Origin: Gnetum montanum
Lineage: Eukaryota > Streptophyta > Gnetopsida > Gnetales > Gnetaceae
DNA length: 64,000 nucleotides
Direction: 5' to 3'
Assembly (NCBI GenBank): GCA_015680685.1
Contig: MNCI01033639.1
Location: 167,760-231,759, forward strand
Below, in pieces: positions 1 to 11,950 of this stretch (position 1 is the first letter of the stretch; each line of letters starts with the position of its first letter). Both the position numbers and the translations under genes were made by a program. The notes beneath the pieces are model-generated. The model saw only the letters and a list, made by a program, of their open reading frames with translations, was not told the DNA's origin and did not search any database.

Positions 1-1938
1 ATTATCTTACCAACATCTCTTGTAATTGATGAAGCTTGATGAGGTGTGATCAAATATTTGTTCGTTAATGGTATTCATGAAAGAATTTTATTGGTTGCTA
101 GGATCTAGATGCCTAATTCATTGTTCATGAAATCAATGGAAAGGTATCCTCTGACTTACATCACAAACATATGGTGCATTTAGTGATGATTAATGGTTGT
201 TCCTATGTTGTGGCTTCAAAGTTCATCATTAGGTTCTTGTTGTAGTCAACCCATGGTTCTAAGTGGCCCTTGGATTGTAGTTTTCTTTAATACCAATTGT
301 GACATCCTATCCCTAGATGTCATGGAAAATGTTAAATATATGATATATTAGACATTATGTGTACAAATAAAATATACCAAATGTGAACTATATGTGATAT
401 TCGACATTATGTACAAAGGAAATAATATGGAAAATGCAAAAAAAGAAAGAAACATAATGCTTTATTGATATGGAATAGTGTATTTTGATCATGCTCTAAG
501 AATGTTCTTTGGGGTTTTCTTCCTTTGACATTTATCCATTAGAGGAAATCTAGCATTGCTACCATGGTTAGGCCTATTATCAACTAGAAGGGATGGTCAG
601 TCCACTTACTGTCCCCCTTCACCTAGCTCTTGTGACTTGCCTGTATTGGCTTTGCCACTCCATGTTAGCACAACCTCTAACCCTAAGTATAAATGCCTTA
701 AGTCAAACTCTCACAGGTTATCTTATGAGACACAACCATTATTACAACATGCCCTTTTGGGTCTTAATTACAACTACCCTTTTGGGTCTTGTTATGATAA
801 CAATAATACTTATATGAAGAAACACCATCTTTGTTATGCAGCAACATCATTTGGAGATGGGGACATAACATTTGTAGTAGCCATAAAGGTGATTCTAACA
901 TGACAAGCCTCATCAACATACAAGTGAGCAATTCATCAATTATATTCAAAAATAAATTTTCCCCCATAAGAACCTCATGATTGAAAGGCCTCAAAATTGG
1001 TAGTTGGTTTAATTAAAAAAAGAAAAAAAAAACAAATGAGTAACAAGATCCCACAAGAACCTTATAGTTGGAGCGATGTTCATTGCTGACAATTTTAACC
1101 ATCCCTTAAGAACCTCCTTCTATAAGTAGAGTGTCTATGGATGGAATCATAATTTTTCATACTTATTTTCTTTGCTATCACCTTTCGACTAGGATATGAC
1201 ACTAGATATGATGGATTGGCTTATCTCATGGGGTATTTTCCTACTCTCTTTCATTTTTTCCAATTATCCTTGGCTTATGATACCTTTTGCCTCACATTAC
1301 TTTCTACTTTAATGCATATTTTATATTTCTATTTTGCTTCAATATTTTTGATTATATCCCACTTATTTCTTTTTTAGATGTCATTTATTATGTTTATTGA
1401 TACTTCTAGTACTGGGATCTTACACGTGTTTCCACTTTTCCCTCTGTAGGTGTTAGTGGCTGAGATCTCTACTATGGTGGTGCATTATGAATACTAACAT
1501 TTGCAAGGCCTAATCTACCAATGCTCTATACATAATAAAGGATATATAAAACCCATAGCATTTTTTCTTTTTGGTATATCCACTTAGCTAGCCCAATTTC
1601 AAATTATTCACTACATTTTTCACTAATTAACCTAGGTATGGTACATATCCTAATTTAATTGGGGAGGGGGGATAACCAACTTTAATTGGGTAGGATAGTA
1701 GGATGTAATCAATATGTAAACTTATCTAAGAGCAAGTTAGGGAATGCGTTTGATGCAAGAAATGCATCTTAAATACCTAGAACATAGGAAAGGTCAAGAC
1801 CTTAAATTTGTAAGGCATTCTTACACCAAATGAAGAAAACCTTGTGAGGTGATGTTTTAGCCCAATTAATCCTAGGAAGAGCCTTCCTAATAGACATATA
1901 TGTGGACTCCTACCCTAATAATAAGAACTAATCATGAG
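1..1938. other. unassigned AT-rich stretch
   Basis: No convincing coding region, RNA gene or paired terminal repeat is visible. The reading frames are short and broken. The only local structure is an imperfect direct repeat of about 30 bases near 340-372 and 391-420, built on a GATATT..GACATTATGT core. It may be decayed transposon sequence like the rest of the left side, but I cannot show that. Confidence 0.4.
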
Positions 1939-2847
1939 TGATAAGTCATGATTTGCAGGGCTCTAATATCAAATATGAGTCTTGTTTTGTAGGGCTCTGA
2001 TATCATATATTTGATATTAGAGCTACAATGTTGGGTATCTGATATTGGGGCACAACCTCCAATGTTGGAGATCCAATATCACCTCTTCCATGCGTGCCCT
2101 ATAAATACCACACTTAGATGCATGGTTGAGATATAGAAAGATAGAGATAGATTCATAGATTTTTTATTTCAACTTTTGTTAGTTTCTAGTGCATGCCCAC
2201 AGTGTAATGTTAAGTGATTGTATGTAATCCTTATTTGAGTGTGATGTACTTGGACATGTTACATGTTCAGCAATAAAGATCAAGATTACTTTCATCAGTG
2301 CAACATCCACTTAGCTTTATTACTACTTTTAATTGCTTAAATGTTTACTACTTAGTTAACGTTTTCATTTATTTCTCTTTATTATTCTTGTCATTAACCA
2401 GAATGAGTATGACTAATCATGAGTTCTTAAGTGTAATTACTTGGTAACTTCTAGTGTATTGTTTGGTACACCTTGTGATGTACACTTGGAAATCCCAGTG
2501 ATAGTTAGCCAAAGTTCAAGGCATGTGTAGATGGTTAGGAATAGATACTCATCATACATAGGCTAGTTTAGAATTTAATTTTCATTATTAATTAGATTAA
2601 AATAATTAATTAATTTATTATAATTAGGAGAAGCTTATGGCAAAACAACATCAAGGATCACATGCCTCACTCTGGACTAAACCATATGTGACAAAGATAC
2701 CACTAGTCCAAGTGGGAAGATAGCAAACTATGATCAAGACGTAATGATCTAGATGCCACAACTAGTTCCATCCACAGAATTTGACTAAATCATGCATGAA
2801 CACTTGTGATTCTATGGTTAGGCATAGGGGTATCTTGCTACTCATCA
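1939..2847 (+). repeat. 5' LTR of Athila-like element A
   Basis: A 909 bp segment begins TGATAAGTC and ends CTACTCATCA, directly followed by a primer-binding site. Its last 100 bases match the reverse complement of 42019-42110, the end of the LTR of element E, including the shared words CCACAGAATT, GTGATTC and GCTACTCATCA. Both LTRs contain several GATATC/GATATT words before a TATAAATA box. The left edge was chosen by the TG start and by the length of the element E LTR (838 bp), so it is less certain than the right edge. No matching 3' LTR was found on + to the right, so A is a 5' fragment. Confidence 0.65.
2100..2107 (+). promoter_or_regulatory. TATA box in LTR of element A
   Basis: TATAAATA lies about 160 bases inside the LTR. 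The LTR copies of element E have the same word in the same relative place on the other strand. It is the expected U3 promoter of the retroelement. Confidence 0.6.
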
Positions 2848-2848
2848 T

Positions 2849-2866
2849 TGGTGTCATTGCTAGGGA
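2849..2866 (+). other. primer-binding site of element A
   Basis: TGGTGTCATTGCTAGGGA starts one base after the LTR end CATCA. It matches the tRNA-Asp-type site of Athila elements (TGGCGCC.TTGCC.GGGA) apart from changes that are mostly C to T or G to A. It fixes the LTR boundary and the + orientation. Confidence 0.65.
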
Positions 2867-3427
2867 TGGTGCTAGTTATCTAGATTAGTTATATTATACA
2901 TGATCGCTGTAATTGCATTAATGATATATCTTTCAAAAAATATTAAATCACACACATATTTAACTAAAAACAATGTCTCTTTCACTAGGAAGTGATAATG
3001 CATTATATGGTGAGAACATTCATTGGAGAACTAATGAGATATATGTTGGAGAACATTGGAGTAACCAACCGCATGCAACGGTTTCATATGTTCATGACCA
3101 TCCTAACAAAACTTAAATACTACATTCACCTAAGGTAAATAACCCTAGAGGAGATGAAGTAAGTCTTGGGCTAGAAGAGGCCTTAAGGCCTAAGGCCTCC
3201 TCAAAACCTGGAAAAGCTAAATTAAGGGACCTTGGGGAACCCTATAGAATCCATGACCATCCTCCCAGTTCCTCAGTTTCCTCTTCCTCTTCAACATCTA
3301 GTTTTGATGAAGATGAACGTAGGTATAGAGACAAAGCTCCACTATGGGTTGAAATAAAAATAAAAATTGAAAAAACAGGAAAAGAAAAAGACATAAAAAT
3401 GAACATAGACAAAATCATCACAATCAT

Positions 3428-4486
3428 ATGAATAGAAATAGAAATTTTCATCATGACATGTCTAATGACAATGAACCCTTGTTGGCCACTAAGAGCCTAA
3501 TGCAGATCACAAAGGTAGTTAAGATACCCCATAGGCATCATAGCGAAAGTTTCTTAAAAAGGCTTGATATGAATAATATCCTTAAATTTGCACGAGGTTA
3601 TGCTTTTGATCCACAACATCATTTACAACCCTTTCATGATGCCTATGTCTTACACAACATTAAAAGTGGGTGGAAAAAGATTAAGCTATTTCCTAGAACA
3701 CTAATAGATAAAGTCGAAATGTGGTGTAGATCATCAAAACCAAATTCAATCCAATGGTGGTCCAAAATGCAGGAACTCTTTAATGAGAAATACCAAACCT
3801 ATGTGAGGATGTCCAACCTAACAAAATAGATCCAAGGATGCAGACAAGAACAATGTAAACCCTTGGATATGGCCCTAGATAGATATTATTTCCTATTGAA
3901 TAGATGCCCAAGCCATGGTTTCTTTGAGGAAGAGAAACTTACACATCATAGATAGGCTTCGTAATGAAATGAGGGAGACCCTTGGGATGTATGCTCAAGG
4001 TCAATTATATAGGCTATAAACCCATTAGATCCAAGAGTTAATTGAGCATGTGGAAAAAGAAGAAGGAGAGCTATGTAAATGGGAGAATGTTAAGAAATAT
4101 CACTAGGAACTAACTCTTCAAAAGAAGAAAGTCCACATCTATGGTAAGGAGAAAGAGGTAGCTCTCGATGAGGTGACTCCATAACAAAACGTGTTGTACA
4201 TAAGTCTATCGACAAACTTAAAGCAAAGATTGATAGGATGTCGAAGTTGATAAATGAGAAAGTTACAAATTTGATAGAAATTGTAGAGGAGAAGATAATG
4301 CAAAATGAATTAAGAGATCACAATAAACAGAGGAAGAAGAATGAAGAAATAGCTAGGAATACTTATCGGAAAATAGGAAAAATGCTTGAAGAAAACAAGG
4401 CTCTAGACTCAACCACAAACAAAGATGATGGATGTGACATCTACATATATGATCACTTGAAAGGCTATTATCTAGTCATGTCATAG
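3428..4486 (+). pseudogene. Athila-like gag remnant, element A
   Basis: This is the capsid region of a Ty3/gypsy element, starting about 560 bases after the primer-binding site. One frame runs through it with few stops. Near 3560-3830 it contains the typical gag core: a LKLFPRTL-like stretch (IKLFPRTLID), a Trp-rich segment (PNSIQWW) and LFNEKYQTY. It then continues with a motif resembling CPSHGF near 3910. The end (4238-4486) is Lys/Glu rich and probably coiled coil. The same core occurs on - at about 40630-40920 in element E, so both belong to one family. Stops at 3827-3829 and later make it non-functional. No zinc knuckle is seen. The start is arbitrary because frames upstream are also partly open. 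Confidence 0.6.
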
Positions 4487-5665
4487 CTACATCAGTATTG
4501 GGATTTTGCATTAAATCCCAAGTTTGTATAGAAACACATGCCCAAAAAATTACCTTTTCCACAAGGTAATTATAAATAATCCTACACCCAATCATACTAT
4601 GCTAGGGGGACTCCATACTAGCCTCAACACTATAATCAACCACAATGGTAAAACCCACAATCATAGGGAAGGCCATCACCAAACCAGCCTTACCCTTACT
4701 ACTAACCAAACCCGTATGGATATTATGTTCAACAACCTATATTCCCAACTAGTTCTACGTCCTCTACTTCAAATTGCTACTATCACTCTACTGAGTATCA
4801 TCAACCAATGACATCTCTTGAAGGATCACCACCTCATAGGAGGGTTTGGCACCACAACATTAAAAAAGAATGCCACTTGTGCTACAAGTGTGCATAGACA
4901 TGATAATGCTAGTAGGTTCCCACCACAATTTCAGAAACGTCCTTTCTTTAGGATAGATCCCATGCATAAGTGTAACACTCATGAACTTGCCACATCATCA
5001 AAACTAGCACAATGGCAATCTAGTGCAATGCATTCCCTTTCATAACCAATTTCCTATGATCCTATGCAAGGGCCACCATCCATCGTTACTTCAACACCTA
5101 ACAAAAGTAATGAATCTGACATTGTGAAGAGATGAACGAATCCATGCATACCTAATCATGATTAAGGGTGCAATCATGTCCTAGTCATCTGCAACATTAA
5201 CACAACTCATACTTTGATCCACCATACATTTAACAAGTGTGTGAACAATAACCTATCTACATCGCCACCACTAAAGCAAGAGATACCTAGCAACTTGGAA
5301 ATAAAAGGTTAACATTAGTTTACAAATGCATGAAGCGTACCTATCCACTTATTAATTCTTGTCATGGTCAAATGCTTAGTCATGGGGGAGACATCCCATC
5401 CTAATATTTAGAATTAATGGATGTATTTCATCATTTTTTTTACAATTTTTTATCATTTTCTTATTTCTTGATAAAAATTTTCCTATCCCTTTCAAATTTT
5501 CCACATTTTTTTTCATTCCCTTTGTTAGTAATCTCGCTTGTGAATAAAATAATCATGTAGCCCATTGAGGTGAGGTTTTTTCTATGTTATCAAGTCATAA
5601 GTGACTAATTGTTTGGATAGTGAGGCCACATCATCTATCCATCCATCCCATTAATAAGAGGTTCT
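4487..5665 (+). other. decayed remainder of element A
   Basis: No protease, reverse transcriptase or integrase motif is readable here. Two short open frames (4524-4811, 4818-5045) are rich in His, Asn and Thr and resemble translated non-coding repeat. A GGGGGAGACAT stretch near 5385 looks like a polypurine tract but no LTR follows it. Element B begins directly after this region. Confidence 0.35.
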
Positions 5666-5734
5666 TGAAACACCACCAAATCTAGACTATGGCATCTTGA
5701 CTACAAATTTTGACTAAGGGTTGAGACTACACTC

Positions 5735-6360
5735 TTCCCTAGTAGGGAGTGTAGTCAGCACGAAGGCCAAGTGTTGAGACTATGCTCACCCCTAGTTAAG
5801 AGCATAGTTAGCTTCTCATGGAGAGCGTAGACAACATGAAGGCTAGTTTTTGCAATTTTTTTCTGAGTGTTGATACTACGCTCTCCCCCAAATGAGAGCA
5901 TAGGCCACCTCTTATAGAAGGCATAGTTAGTAGAAAGGCTAGTTTTTTTTGTAATTTTTTCTAAGTCTTGAGACCATGCAAAACCCCAAATGAGAGTGTA
6001 GTCAGCAAGAAGCAATTTTTTTTTGGTAATTTTTTCTAAGTGTTGAGACCACACTCAACCCCAAATGAGAGCATAGTCAACCTCTCATAAAGAGTGTAGT
6101 TAATAGGAAGCTAATTTTTGCAAATATTTCTAAGTCACAAGACTACACTCAACCCCAGTTGAGAAAATAGTCAACCTCTTGTGGAAAGCATAGTTAGCAT
6201 GAAGGTTAGTTTTGCAAATTTTTTCTAAGTGTTGACAGTACACTCGACCCCAATTGGAAGTGTAGTGAACCCCTAGTAGAGAGTGTAGTCAGCACATGGT
6301 CATTTTTTGCATTTTTTTTCTAAGTGTGGAACTGTGCTCTCCCGTAGTCTAGAGCATAGT
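5735..6360 (+). repeat. internal tandem repeats with inverted motif pairs
   Basis: About six imperfect units of roughly 100-120 bases follow each other. Each contains TTTTTTCTAAGTGTTGAGAC, then a GACTACGCTC-like word, a short loop and its complement GAGAGCGTAGTC or a decayed form, then a GAAGGCTAG-like word. Each unit could therefore form a hairpin. The same array is in the 3' LTR at about 22575-23290. Confidence 0.7.
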
Positions 6361-6772
6361 CAAGCATAGTTAGCCAGAATAGTCTCTAGTGGCCTCCATA
6401 GTGGAGCAATGCCACTCAAGTTAGCTCCAACTCACCTTTGGCAAGTGTAGTTAGCAAAATGCTTCTTTTTGTACCCCCTTTTTGACCCCAAAACTGTACT
6501 ATTCTCAACCCCATGTTAGAGCATGGAGAGCATAGTCCCAAAGCATAGTCTTTGTGTTACATTTTTCAAGTACCTTGCAATCTTCTTAGCACATACATGC
6601 AGTTGGTAGTGGAGTCATAATCTCATAGCCTCACAATCTTGTAGAGTCTAGTAGAGCATAGCAAAGCATAACACCACTAGCCCAATGGAGAGTGTAGTTG
6701 GGTGAGAGTGTAAACCCAAATGTCTTCTCCATCACATGGTAGCCATCCTGCATCTTCCACTAACCATAAACC

Positions 6773-6780
6773 TATAAATA
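6773..6780 (+). promoter_or_regulatory. TATA box of element B 5' LTR
   Basis: TATAAATA follows AACC at the same LTR position as 23689-23696 in the 3' LTR. It is the likely U3 promoter, placing the transcript start near 6805. Confidence 0.6.
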
Positions 6781-7067
6781 GATATGCCCTCAACATTTTT
6801 GAGGTTGGCTAATTTTTGGTGTGAGCAAATCTAAGGAGCACTTGGAAAAAGACCAAAGGCATATTGGTGAAGTTGCAAACCACTGTAGTCTATCAAAACA
6901 CTACAGCCAATGGTCATTGTGATGGCCAACCTGACAAACATAGACATCTCGATGGAGCACCAGTCTTTATGACCAAACACCTTCAAGATTATGGCTATGT
7001 TGTCCACTGTACCTTCTAACCCCTTTTGATGTTAACTATGCTCAACCCAATTTGGGGTGGTTCTTTG

Positions 7068-7069
<2 letters not shown>

Positions 7070-7100
<31 letters not shown>
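7070..7100 (+). repeat. (CT)n microsatellite in 5' LTR
   Basis: About fifteen uninterrupted CT units. The matching place in the 3' LTR (about 24015-24030) has a much shorter, interrupted CT run, so this tract grew or shrank after insertion. Confidence 0.85.
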
Positions 7101-7102
<2 letters not shown>

Positions 7103-7469
7103 GCATTTTTTGCACTTTACTAGCATTTTTTTGTTGTTTCACCTCATAGCCATATCTAAAACTATGCTCAGGTAGTGGTCTACATGTATTAACACTGTCC
7201 ACTTCATTGAAACTCTTGACTACGCTCAACCCCACTGACATTGTCAACATCGTAAACACTACTTGCACACTTAACACCATTTCGCATTAGCATTGTGGCT
7301 AACCATACTACATCCACATTACATCTAGTAAGTCCCTTTTCGATTAGCCAGACCATATAAGGCACCTCGTCTCTACCTCTAGTAGGCTCTTGAGTGGATT
7401 TAGGGTTTAGGTTATGCATCCATGGACCTCGATGTTCTAGCCGCTAACATTTTCAATCATTACAGTTCT

Positions 7470-7487
7470 TGGCACTAGAAGGAGGGC
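7470..7487 (+). other. primer-binding site of element B
   Basis: TGGCACTAGAAGGAGGGC begins five bases after the LTR end. The TGG start is what a tRNA CCA end would pair with. I did not identify the tRNA. Confidence 0.5.
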
Positions 7488-8820
7488 TTGAACCATTTTC
7501 TTTCTTAGACTCCATTGTGGTTGTCTCACGTGCTCTTTGCATCATAGTTTCTAGCTTTGGGTAAGCGTAGGCTGTAACACCCCTATGGACCTACTATGTG
7601 CACAACAGTAGCTAGATCTTAGGCCAATGCAAACATTGTCTACTAAGAAATTGGTGTAGATTGGACCCCATAATCCCACATAGCAACCCAAAGCACACAT
7701 ATAAACTATCTTTCAAATTCTTGATGCTTTCAATTAGAGCATAGTCATCTTTAGCATAAAGAACGTAGTTAACTTTCTGACGTAGAGAGCATAGTCATCT
7801 CCAGTGTAGGAAGCATAGTTGTCTCCAGTGTAGAGAGTGTAGTCAACTCTCCAGTGTAGAGAGCATAGTCAATGTAGTCAGTGGTGTTAGCAGTATTTCA
7901 TAATTAGCAACCCTTGTAGTCTCCTCTTGCAACTTAATCCACATCGATGAACCTAGAATAGCCTTCAACATTAGTACCAAGCACACTTACCATCTTGTCC
8001 ATCCAACAGGAGACCAAGATTGATAACCTTGGGAATCTTGTAATGGTGGAGCCAAGGAAATCCCTTAGGCTATGTGGTCAAGACCTAGAGTATGTCGTGC
8101 TAAGCAATGAGCAATACAACTTTATATGCACAAAGGTTCAAGTAGGACTATCTAGAGACCACTTGGACATGGAAGCAAAATAAAGCTACGAACTAATCCA
8201 TCGGAATGGATAGAAGTATATCTCCTCTTCACTTGATATCATCCCTCTCACAAAGCCCTACCATTGGATGTTAGCCCAGCTCATCCGAGTAGGTGAGCGT
8301 GAAATAGGAACGGACTATGAGGAGCCCCTATAGGAAGAAGAGGATGAGTTCAAAGCTCACTCCAAATATGATGGCTCTTTGCACACTATTTTCCAACGAG
8401 CGATCCCTAGTCTAGCTTTTTTGCAATCTCATTCATCTATTCTCCTTGAGATAGCCATAGGACCAATGTCACCTTCCTACTTCACTAGGCCTACATTAAC
8501 ACATATGATAGCAACACATCAGACACAACATACACTTTATGATGCATTAGCCTCCTTTAGCTTACCCTTCATGGCATCATTGCCACCCATTTAGCCATTA
8601 CTACCCATAGCAACTAGATCAGTTCAATCATGCATCCACATAGGGTCTATCTCTAGGCCCTAAGCAACTCAGGCACCTTACATATTACTTGTTTCATCAA
8701 TGTCCCTAGCACTGGCCCAACCCACGTATGCGTTGCCTACTCCTAATTGTCATACCTATAGCATAGGCCATGCATCAAGCACATTTTGTGATTTTGCAAC
8801 CCACAACTAGGTCATGGACC
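7488..8820 (+). other. leader of element B
   Basis: This stretch between primer-binding site and gag carries no clear protein. At 7730-7880 the LTR motif GAGAGCATAGTC recurs five times in variant forms, so LTR-type repeats extend into the leader. Short open frames at 7995-8183 and 8379-8594 resemble no protein I know; an extra ORF ahead of gag is known in Ogre elements, but this cannot be claimed here. Confidence 0.4.
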
Positions 8821-8829
8821 ACATAGCTA

Positions 8830-9975
8830 GTCCAATAGCAAGTTGTGCAGCCAGCACAGCTAGTTGGAACATCTCAAAACTTAGACTAGGCATTGTAGAT
8901 GATCCAAAGCTTGACAAAAGAGGTGAAGCAACTCAAAGATGCCTCCTATGAAACTATCAGAGTGGTGGACTTCTACTAAGATGATCCTATAAATTCTACA
9001 CTCCCACCTTTAACTCTTTCAAATAGGGTCCCATTGCCTCAGTTCATCAAATACAACAATGAGGGAGACCCTAATGTACATTTGGTCACATTTAGGTTAG
9101 AGTACTTGTTGTTGCAAGCATGGCCACATGCCATCATATGCATGTTTGCTATGTCACTCATTGGGAAAGCATTAGATTGGTATTATGCACTACCCAAAAG
9201 CTCCATCTCCTCTTTGCAGAACCTCTTGGGATAATTTTTAATGCACTTCAAATACAACTTGAAGCTGAATGTCACCTTGGACCAACTAATGCAAGTAAAG
9301 CAGGGTCATCTAGAGTCCATGCAAAAGTTCATTCAACATTGGAGTGCCTTGCTGAATGAAATATAAGAGTCGATAGCCGAAGCACATCTCTTGGCCATTT
9401 TTAAGGATGCAGTAAACAACTTCATAAAGTTGAAACTGTATTACTTAGACCCACAATCCTTAAGCCAAGCCTTTGCCCAAACCATGAGCATATAAGATGT
9501 AGCAAAAGCTAGCTGTGACCTGGCCTATGTAACCTACAAAAACCAACATCCAAGGAGGGACATGGATAAGAAGAAGTGGAATGCAATGATGGTAATTATG
9601 GCCAAAGAGGCCAAAGCAACTAAGTCAAGGTCAATGGCTTGGTAGCCCAAAGCCTTGGCTAACAACAAAGCCATCGACCCTAGCACTAGGGCAACCAACC
9701 AGCCTACATCCTCAGTGGCCACAGTGCAAGCTATTTCAAGGCCTAACTTTGAGAGCAAGGATCACTCTAAGTACACCCCATTACAATTAAAACCTTCAAA
9801 GTTGTTAGATCAATTGTTAAAAGCTGAATGCATCGAGTACAAGCAAATGTCTAAGAATGCCCAAAAGAAAGCAATTGAAGAGTCCATGATGAGTAAACTA
9901 CCAAGGAGCATTAAGCCCCTAAACAAACCAGGTAAACAAAGCCTAAGTTACCTCTATGAGAAATCCATCTCTTAG
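8830..9975 (+). pseudogene. gag remnant of element B
   Basis: This encodes the capsid protein of the Ty3/gypsy element. A single frame runs from before 9034 to 9975 with several stops and no evident shift. Around 9034-9240 it shows the core gag pattern: PQFIKYNNEGDPNVHL, then a hydrophobic stretch with FAMSLIGKALDWYYALP, matching the family pattern (F..SL.G.A..WY..LP). It continues through a helical part (LEYL, MQKFIQHW) to a basic C-terminal end. No CCHC zinc knuckle is visible. Stops at 9232-9234, 9361-9366 and about 9640 interrupt it. The protease frame starts a few bases downstream in another frame. Confidence 0.65.
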
Positions 9976-9980
9976 GCCAC

Positions 9981-10874
9981 ATGGAAGAAGTCAAGGCCAA
10001 CAAAAACATGATTGATGGAAAAGACTTCATGGATGCATTAGCCTTAGTAAAAAAGGCATTGAAGCAAAAGAACACAGCATTAAACTTGTATGACTTGATC
10101 ATGACCTCTTCTACCCACCGTGAAGCATTGGTGCAGATGTTAACCTTCATTCTTATTATGGGAGACATTCTTGCAGATGAGACCTTCATCTATGTAGTGA
10201 TGTTACCTCCAACACCACAGGAATTGAGTTCCACATCCCTAGCATTTCATGATGAAGTAATCAAGGTCAATCCTAAGAGGGGCAAGGTCATAAAAGCTTT
10301 CATGTTCATCACCATACGTGTCAGGCAATGCAAGATTCAAAGAATGCATGTTGATGATGGAGCAGCAACAAATGTTATCCTATACACCATCATGAATAAG
10401 TTAGGACTCGCAAATCAAATTAGCCCAACGAAAACCATGTGTCTAAAATCCTTCAATGGGTCACACGTCATCATCAAGGGCACTATCATCATAGCCTTTA
10501 TAGTAGGGGAGCAATTCCCCACCACTACTAAATTCATTATTGTAGAAGAGATGTTGGGCTTTAACTTAATATTGGGCAAACCTTGGTTGGCCCAACTGCA
10601 AGATGTCTCCTCTCCAATACATCAAGAGATCCACCTCCCAAATGAAGGTGGTGAAGTTATCATCCATGGTGATAATGCCATCCCCTTCTCCATCAACAAT
10701 GTAGACATGGAGCAAGGATCAAAGGTTGATTTTCTTGATGATGCATCCACAGTAAAGGATGAGATGCATGAGGCAAATGCACCTAAAAAGATAGAAGTCG
10801 GTGACCTCCTGGAGGATGCCCTTTGGGTAGAATTTCCCTTTGACATAGTGAGCGAGGGTCAAGAAGACTACTAG
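9981..10874 (+). CDS. aspartic protease part of element B
   Basis: An open frame of 297 codons encodes the retropepsin-like protease that matures Gag-Pol. The active-site turn is at residues 125-128 as DDGA (VDDGAAT), where the family has D-T/S-G-A/S, so the second residue is unusual. The partner motif LILGKPWL at residues 196-203 matches the ILGRPWL word that closes the domain. About 90 residues before the domain are the gag-PR linker, and an acidic tail follows. The stop at 10872-10874 may be a decayed sense codon, because the frame continues in coding style for another 14 codons to a CAG|GTTAGG donor-like site at 10917. The ATG at 9981 is only the first in frame and is probably not a true start. 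Confidence 0.6.
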   Translation: MEEVKANKNMIDGKDFMDALALVKKALKQKNTALNLYDLIMTSSTHREALVQMLTFILIMGDILADETFIYVVMLPPTPQELSSTSLAFHDEVIKVNPKRGKVIKAFMFITIRVRQCKIQRMHVDDGAATNVILYTIMNKLGLANQISPTKTMCLKSFNGSHVIIKGTIIIAFIVGEQFPTTTKFIIVEEMLGFNLILGKPWLAQLQDVSSPIHQEIHLPNEGGEVIIHGDNAIPFSINNVDMEQGSKVDFLDDASTVKDEMHEANAPKKIEVGDLLEDALWVEFPFDIVSEGQEDY

Positions 10875-11064
10875 ATAGTGTGATCCAGGCCCTACACACC
10901 TCCTAACCCACACCAGGTTAGGAAGAAACTACACAACTAAGGTATCCCCTTAGTCCAAAACATGTTAGGTGCTTACCTGCTATCTACTCCTGCACATCTT
11001 GTATTTTACCTTTTTTCTTATGTCACATTTGTTTCACTTAGATCAACATTATTTTCTACTTATT

Positions 11065-11150
11065 ACACATTGGTTTGCTTTGTTTATGCATTTATTCGCT
11101 TTGCTTATGCATTCATCCACTTTGTTTATGCATTCACTTAGTTACTTTAC
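11065..11150 (+). repeat. short tandem repeat, about 25 bp
   Basis: Three copies of a unit like GCTTTGTTTATGCATTTATTC lie in a row. It has no coding meaning. Confidence 0.6.
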
Positions 11151-11224
11151 ACTCTCATAGTTATTAGGTCAATGCATGAAAAATATCAAAGTGCATAAAA
11201 ATCATAAATGCAAAAAATTACCAA

Positions 11225-11480
11225 AAAGAGAGATAGCAACACATGGCCTAGAATGACCTTAAACTAGCAACATGTGGCCCAGAATGGCCTTAAACTATCA
11301 CCGTGGCCTAGAATGGCCTTAAAATAGCAATGCTTGGCCTAGAATGGCCAAAAACTAGCATCAACCATTCTGTTATGGCCTTAAAATGGCATGGGACCCA
11401 TCAAGGCTTTAAACTGACAACAAAATCATTATGGCTCACAATGGCCCAATATCGCTATGGCTCGTAATGGCCTAGACTTG
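11225..11480 (+). repeat. degenerate tandem repeat with GGCCTTAAACTAGCA core
   Basis: About seven units of 30-40 bases share TGGCCTAGAATGGCC followed by TTAAACTAGCA. A related array with the same AAACTAG core follows integrase at 21120-21420. Confidence 0.7.
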
Positions 11481-11950
11481 TATACTCATAGCAAGTATAA
11501 GAAAATCATCATATAGGGATAAAAATTTTCACATTACACTTAGCAAATGATCATCCATACCAAATGTAATATGAATAGCAATACATAGCATGAATAACAT
11601 CACATAGAAAAAATGTAGTAAAAAGCCTAGTGGATGGTACATCTGGTCATGCTCAACCAGTAGCACTACATGGGGGTGGAGCTTATGCTTCCTCTACCGA
11701 GCTATTGGGGCCTACAGCATCGCCTAGTACCTACCACAACCACTAACAAATATGTGTGATTGATAAGTAAGCATGCATTACATGAGCTATCTCAAAACAT
11801 AAAAAGCATAAAAAACTAACATAGTAGGAACTAACCTAGGAGGGTCCTACATCAATGAGTTCTAGAGGTAACTTTCCAAAGCCAACCTTTAAGTACTAGA
11901 GGATCTTAGCTTTAGAAAGTTACATCCAATCTTCCTAGTCAAAGTTAATA

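Larger units (their letters stand above)
5666..7464 (+). repeat. 5' LTR of element B
   Basis: It begins TGAAACACCACC and ends TTACA. The sequence is colinear with 22520-24394 along its whole length, including the start, the internal repeats, the TATAAATA box, a CT-rich patch and the end. Differences are mostly transitions plus small indels. Confidence 0.85.

Noticed and set aside
5385-5400. GGGGGAGACAT as polypurine tract of element A
   Set aside because: No LTR starts after it and the sequence beyond leads directly to element B.
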